Assembly (NCBI RefSeq): GCF_010015445.1
Contig: NC_053128.1
Span: forward strand, 4,537,346-4,601,345
Direction of reading: 5' to 3'
Length of the DNA: 64,000 bases
Source: Perca fluviatilis
Lineage: Eukaryota; Chordata; Actinopteri; Perciformes; Percidae
Positions 22,782 to 64,000 of this stretch are shown in pieces. A model generated the notes under the pieces. That model searched no databases. It was given only the letters and a program-made list of their open reading frames with translations, and had not been told where the DNA came from. The first letter of the stretch is position 1; each line of letters starts with the position of its first letter. The translations under genes and the position numbers were made by a program.

Positions 22782-23382
22782 GACCTTTTTTACAGCAGAC
22801 ATGTTGACATGTCATAGTAGGAAAAGTGTTCTAAACCATTACTGATGGCTGCATTCCACTTAGGAGAGACCCTGGTATTAAACCATTAATGATGGCTGCA
22901 TTCCACTTAGGAGAGACCCTGGTATTAAACCATTAATGATGGCTGCATTCCACTTAGGAGAGACCCTGGTATTAAACCATTAATGATGGCTGCATTCCAC
23001 TTAGGAGAGACCCTGGTATTAAACCATTAATGATGGCTGCATTCCACTTAGGAGAGGTCCTGGTATTAAACCATTACTGATGGCTGCATTCCACTTAGGA
23101 GAGGTCCTGGTATTAAACCATTACTGATGGCTGCATTCCACTTAGGAGAGGCCCTGGTATTAAACCATTACTGATGGCTGCATTCCACTTAGGAGAGACC
23201 CTGGTATTAAACCATTACTGATGGCTGCATTCCACTTAGGAGAGGTCCTGGTATTGTGCATGCTGACTCTCTGGAATAGCTTACTGGGACACTTGATGGA
23301 ATTGAGCCATCGTTAAGGTTATCAATTTCAGCTGTGCTTTTCCTACTATGACAAGTCAAAATGTCTGCTGTGAAAAAAGGTC
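22782..23382. mobile_element. MITE with internal minisatellite
   Basis: About 47 bp at each end form an inverted repeat: GACCTTTTTTACAGCAGACA at the left, and its near reverse complement at the right, both continuing into GTCATAGTAGGAAAAG. The interior is almost entirely a 47-bp tandem array (separate entry). Non-coding and intergenic between dpm2 and fam102a. Confidence 0.85.
22832..23254. repeat. 47-bp minisatellite, nine copies
   Basis: The unit begins TAAACCATTACTGATGGCTG and ends CCCTGGTAT. Nine units occupy exactly 423 bp without indels. Units differ at only a few sites (ACTGATGG/AATGATGG and GAGACC/GAGGTC/GAGGCC), and the variants are clustered, indicating stepwise expansion. Confidence 0.95.
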
Positions 23383-24078
23383 CATTGTCAAATTGCTTGG
23401 TTGTTGCGTGGTTGTTGATACATTAGACGTTAGATTGTTACATGTTGCGTGCCAGTTAACACATTCCGAAAAGTGGTGCTTTTAACAAGATGAAGGCTTC
23501 GGTTTGGTTTAGATCATTTTTATTTGAGGGAAATTCATAACATTGCCCGTCATTTTAAAAGACACTTGTTTATTACATTAAAAACTAGTTAAAAAAAAAT
23601 TAAACTATGGACCTTTGGCAGTGAAGGGGCGGGGTCTTTTCTGCTAATAGGCCTACATTTGCAAAAAAAAATCCATTTAAAATGCATGTATCATTCGCAT
23701 GAATAAGTGCCACCTGCCCATTTAAAGAGGTAACTTCCCCAACAACAGTCGCAAAAGATGAGGGAAGAGAAAATGATGACTACATGTGTATTGACTCAGC
23801 AGAGAAAACATTAAAAAAGTTGATCGATAGAAATTAAAAAATTTGAAAGCAATACAGAATGCCTGGGAGCCTTACTGCATTATATTCCACTTTGTATTTT
23901 CAATTGTCACCTGTGTTTACCTTTACATAAATAAAGACATTTCAAGCATAATTTGATGCAGAAAAAGGTAGAAATCGGTGCATAAAAATTCACCAGAATG
24001 TAAGAAATTGTTTAATGCTCAATTTTTTCTCAGGGATGACCCCTGGACCCTCTATATCAAATGTGTCCCTATGAATGT
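23383..24078. other. intergenic, no gene
   Basis: AT-rich, no exon or element end seen. Confidence 0.35.
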
Positions 24079-24395
24079 TAAAGCTTTAGTGGGTAACTTT
24101 TTCATAATAATGAACGTCCGTTACATTCAAGCCATTGCCAAATTAGTTGATCTAAAGCAGCTCCACACAACTCTCTGTATTTCTCAGTAAGGCTATGTTC
24201 AGAAAATGGTGTCGTCCGGCGACTTCCGCGCGCAGAAACTCGAGTTAAGATAATTACGTTCTCTTCAGAGTCCCATCATATTTTTTTATCCTCCGTGTCC
24301 TCCTTGGTTACAAGCAACTGCGTGGAGGAGGGGTGGGGGCTGTGCGTGATCACTGAAGGCTTGGTCATGTTGATGCACTGTTGTCATTTTATCCT
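24079..24395 (+). mobile_element. MITE, copy 1 of the TAAAGCTTTAGTG family
   Basis: It starts TAAAGCTTTAGTGGGTAAC and contains AATTAGTTGATCTAAAGCAG, GTATTTCTCAGTAAG, CAGAAACTCGAGTTAAG and CTTGGTTACAAGCAACTGC. The same modules occur in the same order, reverse complemented, at 42400-42710. One terminus is clear, the other diverged. Confidence 0.6.
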
Positions 24396-25366
24396 CTATC
24401 TGTTTCAATTAAATCATCTTTAAAATGATCAAATCAGTTCATAATGTATCACTCTATTTTTCAATTCACATGCATTTTCATATTTTCCATTTTTTATCAA
24501 TTAACTTTTGTTACTTCCACCACTCAGATTCCAGGCTTTACCATTTTATTTGGTTTACGCAAATCATAACTCATTGCTCCACTCTTGATGTGCCTTTTAC
24601 ATACATTTCCCTGCATTTCAATACAAGGAGAGAAAACAAATGTGTATCTGGAGTTACAATATGTATATGTTCATGTACATACATAATCACAACCAATAAC
24701 TTTTGATGACAACAAAAGTTTACCAAAAATTTAGACAGAAAGGTGTTTATTTAACATATTCATGCTGAGAGAAGTGTTTTATATATGCATTTCTTATAAC
24801 TCTACTAATTTGACAAGTGTAGGTCCAATTTGCTAAGCCTAATTTGTATTTAATAAGTTACAAAAGTTAAAATAATTTTTATATTCTCTTTACCAAAACC
24901 TCATTCCTATGCAAATTAAATCAGTATTACAGTACAGCTATAAATGAAATATAATCATAATCTTATTATGCAACAATTCTGTTTAATTTCAAATTATCAG
25001 GTAGGAGAAAACCTTTTCACCACATGCAAAGAGACATTTATTTGTATAAATGTAATTAATAAGGTCACAGGTTACACACATGGTCCAGTACAAAAGAATA
25101 AGTAATTTAGAACAAATCACAGTAGTAGACAATTCACCAATACAACGGTTCCCTTTACTGTATATCTCTCATGACCACACCCTAATGGCTCCTTATCATT
25201 TCTCACCTAAAATATTAGCTTTTACATATAAGTCTGTACACATCTGTAGACCAGCCTGCTGGTCTGAAAATAGATTGGATGGTTACATGTGTAACCACGA
25301 TTTTTGAATGAAATGCCACATACTTTATCAGTACAGGGAGGGACTGGGCCCATGTATACTGTAGAG
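24396..25366. other. intergenic, no gene
   Basis: Strongly AT-rich. Open frames at 24425-24706 and 25080-25307 have no recognised features. Confidence 0.35.
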
Positions 25367-25720
25367 CAGTGTTTCTCAAATTGGGGTACGCGTACCCCTA
25401 GGGGTACTTTAGAGTACTGCAGGGGGTATGAGAGATTTTTTTCAAAATGATAATTTAAAAATATATCATGCATAATTCATAAAATAATAATTATAATAAT
25501 AAATACATTTAGTGATGATTCTAAACATTTGAAGTATAGCATTTAAATGTTGTTCAGTTACTATGCTGTTGTTTAGTAAATCTATCATTGACAGCTCTTT
25601 ATTGCACCCCTTACATACTTTTTTTTTCTAACAAATATGTTTTGCGCTGGTCAGGGGGTTCTTGGCTTAAAAAAACAATACAAAGGGGGTACATTACTGA
25701 AATTTTTTTGAGAACCACTG
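25367..25720. mobile_element. hAT MITE with perfect 8-bp target duplication
   Basis: The termini CAGTGTTTCTCAAA and TTGAGAACCACTG bound 354 bp flanked by identical CTGTAGAG on both sides. Sub-terminal GGGGTACGCGTACCCC and GGGGGTACATT form further inverted features. No transposase. It is a different family from 14863-15346 despite similar termini. Confidence 0.9.
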
Positions 25721-27880
25721 CTGTAGAGAACTACATGTATAACTACGAGAGGTATATTCTTCTTGGGAGTTGGTGGAGGACAAACCAGAGGGAAAAGGAG
25801 AGTGATTATTGGACACTCAGCAGGAGGTCAGAAACAAGACTCTGAATGAATGTTGATGTTGCTCTGTGTCTGCTGAATTTGTAAATAGGAAACTTTTTGC
25901 TAACATATTAGCCTTTGCAACTTAGCTTTGGTTGTGACATAGATAGGAGTTAATCTGGCTAAAGTTTGAAAGAGCTCCTAGGTGAGCAAAGCAAGTACAT
26001 CACCACAAATCTTACATTCTTGATTATTTTATAAGAGCATTGAAATTCAAAGTATTTAGGAAGTGCAGAGAATGGACGGTTACATATGGCCAGCCATATA
26101 TACTGTATATATATATATACAGGCTTTGTGCTGTCTCATTAGAACAGCCTTCGACAGATTCACCAAATTACATTTTGTCCTATAACAAAAGCATTGAAAT
26201 GAAACAACGAAAGACATTTTAAAACTGAACATGTCATATGTCATTTTCGACAACCGTGCAATATCCATTTCCTTTTAGTGGTACCTAACAATCTTCCTCA
26301 GAGAGTACACATGTGCAAAATAGTATATTAATAGACAGTCATCAAATATAATAAGAGGATTAAAGCTTATATTTTAGTTCCAGTCTGATTTTGACTCAGT
26401 CTGTCCAGAGGACGTCTGCCCTCAGCAAGAACCTTTCCTAGCTCTTGTGCTTGTCTTGGTGGAACATTTGCACCCCGCAAAAGAAAACGTCACATACAAT
26501 GTTAAATGAATTTAACTGTTAACATAATACAGTAATGTAAGCTATTTAAATTAGCTGATACATGGTTAAATGTCATTTGCTCAATTTTCTTCCATCCTTG
26601 CCATTTTCAGCGTTTAGTTTGCTAGCTCGAAGCTTGTTGTTTTTTCCTCAAAGAGAACAGAGTTAGACGGCAACGGCAACACACATCGCCGGAACACCCC
26701 CCCTGGTCGTTGATCCAGACTAAAGAAACACTGACCAGGCTGTTACATGTATTTATAACTCATGACAGAGAAATCCAAGTTATATGGCTATCAACCTGAT
26801 ACACTGTTTCTACAATTTTTCCAGTTGTCCGTCATGTGTTGAAGTGAAACACTGGGTTTCATAGTCTGTCCTCATAGCTGCTCAGGTGCTACTTCCTGTT
26901 TGTTTGTTTTTTATTCAGAAATGTTTAGTTTTACAAGCTGACGAGGCCCTTCTGAACGGACAAATATTTCAGTGTTGCACTACGATAACCACAATGCAGT
27001 GGTTTTTAGGGTATTGTTCAAGTATTTTGTGCATCTAGCACGGTCAAAGTTTCACTGGGTGTGTTTCAGACTGGTCCTTTATTGAGTAATGCAGGTAGTA
27101 AAACCCTGTACAGTGAATAGGGTCAATGATTTATTGAAATTTAGGACACTGATAAGTCAGTTACCTGGCGCTGTTCTAAGGCAATGGAGGATAATTGCTG
27201 AAAATTGCAATGCCAGTATTGATTAGATGTAGCACCAGAACCATATAAAAAAAAAGAGTGGTGACGGGACAAGGACAACTGAAATGAATGTAATGTCCTC
27301 CCAATATGAAGAATATGAAGAAATGCATTCAGTATTTTTAGGCATCTCATATTCCAGCTGTTAAAGTAACTTGATATTAATTCTAACTTGAGTACAAATT
27401 GCTTATCTGTGCACATAAATTAGGTAATTTTAGAGATTATTAATTCCTGTGCATGAGGATAAAAAATGTGTTGCGCCAGACTGCCAGGCTCTGAACTTCT
27501 CACTGACTGTTGAATTAATTTGGGTTGATTCTACTTTGCTGTAATTTGCCACTGTTAAGCTGCTGTAATAAAACTCAACACTTCATGCAGATGTTCCACA
27601 ATAAAAGAGGAGGAACTATTCCCCCTGGACTGATGGCATTGTTTTAATGTAAAACAGATATGTAGATATGTTAAACCTGTATTAACACAGCAACCGGGAG
27701 CAGATGGGAATATTTTTCAAATGTACCTAACATACATAACATAATATAGAAATAAAGGCCTGATTGTTTTTTCATTTAAAGTAAAATAGAAAAAAAGGCC
27801 CGTCCACTATTTGAGAAAATGCAGTAATCATGTGAAACACACCTCCCACCACCCAATTAAATATATACTAAAAAAGGTTC

Positions 27881-27921
<41 letters not shown>

Positions 27922-28058
27922 CATAGTAGTCTTATTTCAAGCTGTGTGCACTGAAGATAAAGTATGCACATACTTGCACATACAGTCACAGACAATCTGA
28001 TGTCACAGAACCATTAACCAGTTGATGAGGCTGGAGACATGTTAAAGTACAGTATCTT
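25721..28058. other. intergenic and probable fam102a 3' UTR
   Basis: No coding exon is seen. Downstream of the fam102a stop on the minus strand, AATAAA candidates occur at 27135-27130 and 27083-27078, which would give a 3' UTR of roughly 0.9-1.0 kb. TA microsatellites lie at 26100-26119 and 27883-27916. The rest is AT-rich and unremarkable. Confidence 0.4.
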
Positions 28059-61980
<33,922 letters not shown>

Positions 61981-62160
61981 TTGCCTTCCATTTATTTATT
62001 TTTCTAAGCTTTCATCATGAATAAAGACATCAACCAATCACATTGTCTTGTTTACTTATTTGGATCATAACACAACAGGAGGCTGCTGTCCGAAACTTTC
62101 AAACTTTATTGGGCTACTTTCAACCTTGACAAAGGCAGCGTTTACCAGAGACACATTCTG

Positions 62161-62220
62161 ACTTTATTCTCAGAATTCTGACTTTATTCTCAGAATTCTG
62201 ACTTTATTCTCAGAATTCTG
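62161..62220. repeat. 20-bp tandem repeat, three perfect copies
   Basis: ACTTTATTCTCAGAATTCTG three times, followed by a degenerate fourth. Confidence 0.95.
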
Positions 62221-62589
62221 ACTTTAAACTCAGAACTCTAATAATTTTTTTTCACATGTTGCCTTTATCCTCTTCCGTATAACTGAGCTGGACACATAGC
62301 GACTTTTATAAACATCTTTCTCTACTGCACAGGTGCCGGCGACTGCCAGTACATTAGTCCTTATTTTTAGGTACATAAAATGTGTTACACACAGAACGCT
62401 GTCACGCAGAGATAAGTTAAGTCCTCTGGCCACATACAGACAATCATCAATTCAAAGGCTTATTGTTAGTTGTAGTGGGTGACCAACTATCCAATAAGCT
62501 ATTAAACAAGCTACCAAGTCGCACGTTATAATCACTACCATAGCGAACTCATGGAGAAAGGCATCGCTTATCATCATTTTTGTGTTGGG
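62221..62589. other. upstream intergenic, no gene
   Basis: A 67-codon minus-strand open frame (62230-62433) has no recognised motif. Confidence 0.35.
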
Positions 62590-63990
62590 GTAGTTACTCA
62601 AAAAAAAGTAATAGATTACACATTACTAGTTACTTTATAAAAAAGTAATGCCTTACTTTAATATATTACTCACTGCTGAAAGTAATTAGTTACACTACTA
62701 GTTGCATTACTTTTGGATTACTCTGTAACATCACCTGAGATGCACCATAACTTACTTGCCAAGTGGAGCTCAGCGTAAATTCTGCCTGGAAGACTTCTAA
62801 ACTCAATCACATTTCTCTCTCTTCTAAACTGAACTGTAGAGGCGTTCCCTTGTATCTAACCAATCAGAAGTGGCCTTGAATTTCACGAGCCAATCACAGC
62901 ATGACATCTCTGTATTAAACCTGTCTCTCTGCTGCTCAGTTGTCATTTCAGGCTAAGAGCACTAACCCTCCTCCTCCCCTTGCTCCTCCGGTCTTCCTTG
63001 TGCACGGTTCCTGGTTCCTCCTCCGTCAGGACCGCATCGGCTCCTCGGTTCGGTATTCGGATTCCTCACACTACCATCGGTGTCTAGACTCCATCGGGGG
63101 ATCGGCTTCTGGCTTTCTAATCCCCTAAATACTGTATATATATTATTTCATAATGATGGAGTCTAATCTCCAAAGACTGTACATGTCATATCATGCATCT
63201 GTCCAACAAATCTTTGCATATCTGCAACAAAGTCTCCCCTGATTGAAATAACAATATAAAGTTAAATCTCATGTATGCCCAGATCAAAATAACCCTTATT
63301 ATAATGAGGGCATACACAAGATCTCTCTTTTATGCTCTTTAATACCACAAAGCTGACAACAAAGTTGTGAACATCACCACAAAATTTGTCAAGAATTACT
63401 GGCGGTCGTCAGCTCTTCATTATCTGTATTTTGCCCAGTATGTGTATGAAAAGACGAAACAGGCAACATTTCCTCCACTATCTATGCTTATCTTTCTCTG
63501 CTTGGTTTACCTGCTGTTGAAAATCAATTATTGGCTGCTTGGCAGGTGTCGGCAACATGCAACATGGCTTTTCATCAGCGTCTCAGGGTTCGGGGGACTT
63601 TAGCAACTAGCTTTGATTGGATGTTGTGTTCGTGGCGGTGGAGAGGTGTCTGTGGCCTGGGCACAATTAGCACTTTACAATCAAGTTATTGTCCTTTCAC
63701 TGCAACTAATTTGAAGTAATGGGCATACCTCCACCCCTCAAAAGACGTCCTAAGCAGTGGCTCTGACATTTTTGTTTCGTCTACTTGGACGAGTGTTATG
63801 TTTTTTCTCTCGTGGCACAAACAGGCACGAAAACAGATGTTTGATTTGTTATATTCTCCTCACGTTATACAGATAGTTGAAGAACCAGTAACGCAAGTAA
63901 CGCGATAATTAATTGATAAGTAACTGTAATGTGATTACTGAGTTATCAACAGTAATGCGTTACATTACTGCATTACAGACAAATGTAATC
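62590..63990. mobile_element. non-autonomous DNA transposon, right end at window edge
   Basis: The left part contains TAGTTACTCAAAAAAAAGTAAT, ATTACACATTACTAGTTAC and AAAGTAATTAGTTACAC. The right part contains AAGTAACGCGATAATTAA and GTAATGCGTTACATTACTG, the inverted counterpart of the same GTAAT-rich terminus. The interior is unrelated and non-coding. No transposase motif. Confidence 0.5.
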
Positions 63991-64000
63991 TAATTATAGC

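Noticed and set aside
22832..23254. CRISPR-like regular array
   Set aside because: Units are contiguous copies with no unique spacers, inside a MITE in a vertebrate genome.

Overview
The window is nuclear DNA from a ray-finned (teleost) fish. It is AT-rich, contains genes split by GT-AG introns, and is saturated with fish-type repeats: hAT-like and TTAA-flanked non-autonomous DNA transposons, a Tc1 copy, tRNA-derived SINEs, a truncated LINE, a solo LTR and long (TG)n tracts. No bacterial-type operon, CRISPR array, rRNA or tRNA gene is visible. The species cannot be named from sequence alone.

Two protein-coding genes can be reconstructed exon by exon, both on the minus strand and in tandem. 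dpm2 (17065..22300, 4 exons, 83 aa) is the small membrane subunit of dolichol-phosphate-mannose synthase. fam102a/eeig1 (28059..61100, 11 coding exons, 391 aa) is an NT-C2-domain protein. Every junction keeps the reading frame. All introns are GT-AG except intron 4 of fam102a, which appears to be GC-AG. DPM2 and FAM102A are also tandem neighbours on human 9q34, so the pair is a conserved synteny block and supports the orthology calls. The next human neighbours (PIP5KL1 on the dpm2 side, NAIF1 on the fam102a side) were not found.

Layout. 1-17 kb: no recognisable coding exon. It holds a degenerate L1-like LINE piece, several MITEs, a CpG-rich (GT)n block near 5.2-5.5 kb that could be a minus-strand first exon, a decamer array, and a 2.25 kb hAT-like element carrying two further insertions. 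17-22.3 kb: dpm2, with a Tc1 relic in intron 1 that holds nested insertions. 22.3-28 kb: intergenic repeats, including a MITE with a 9 x 47 bp array. 28-41 kb: the compact 3' part of fam102a (exons 11-2), with a 910 bp foldback element, two large TTAA-flanked elements and microsatellites abutting splice acceptors. 41-61 kb: the 20 kb first intron, packed with elements (SINE, a hAT-like element with a satellite array, an APE-type LINE split by a solo LTR, foldbacks). 61-64 kb: exon 1 upstream region and more transposon.

Nothing here looks like a new multi-gene system. The most interesting signals are in the splice architecture of fam102a (microsatellite-built acceptors, a GC donor, a 30-nt microexon) and in the nested history of mobile elements, including one insertion whose paralogous empty site lies in the same window.
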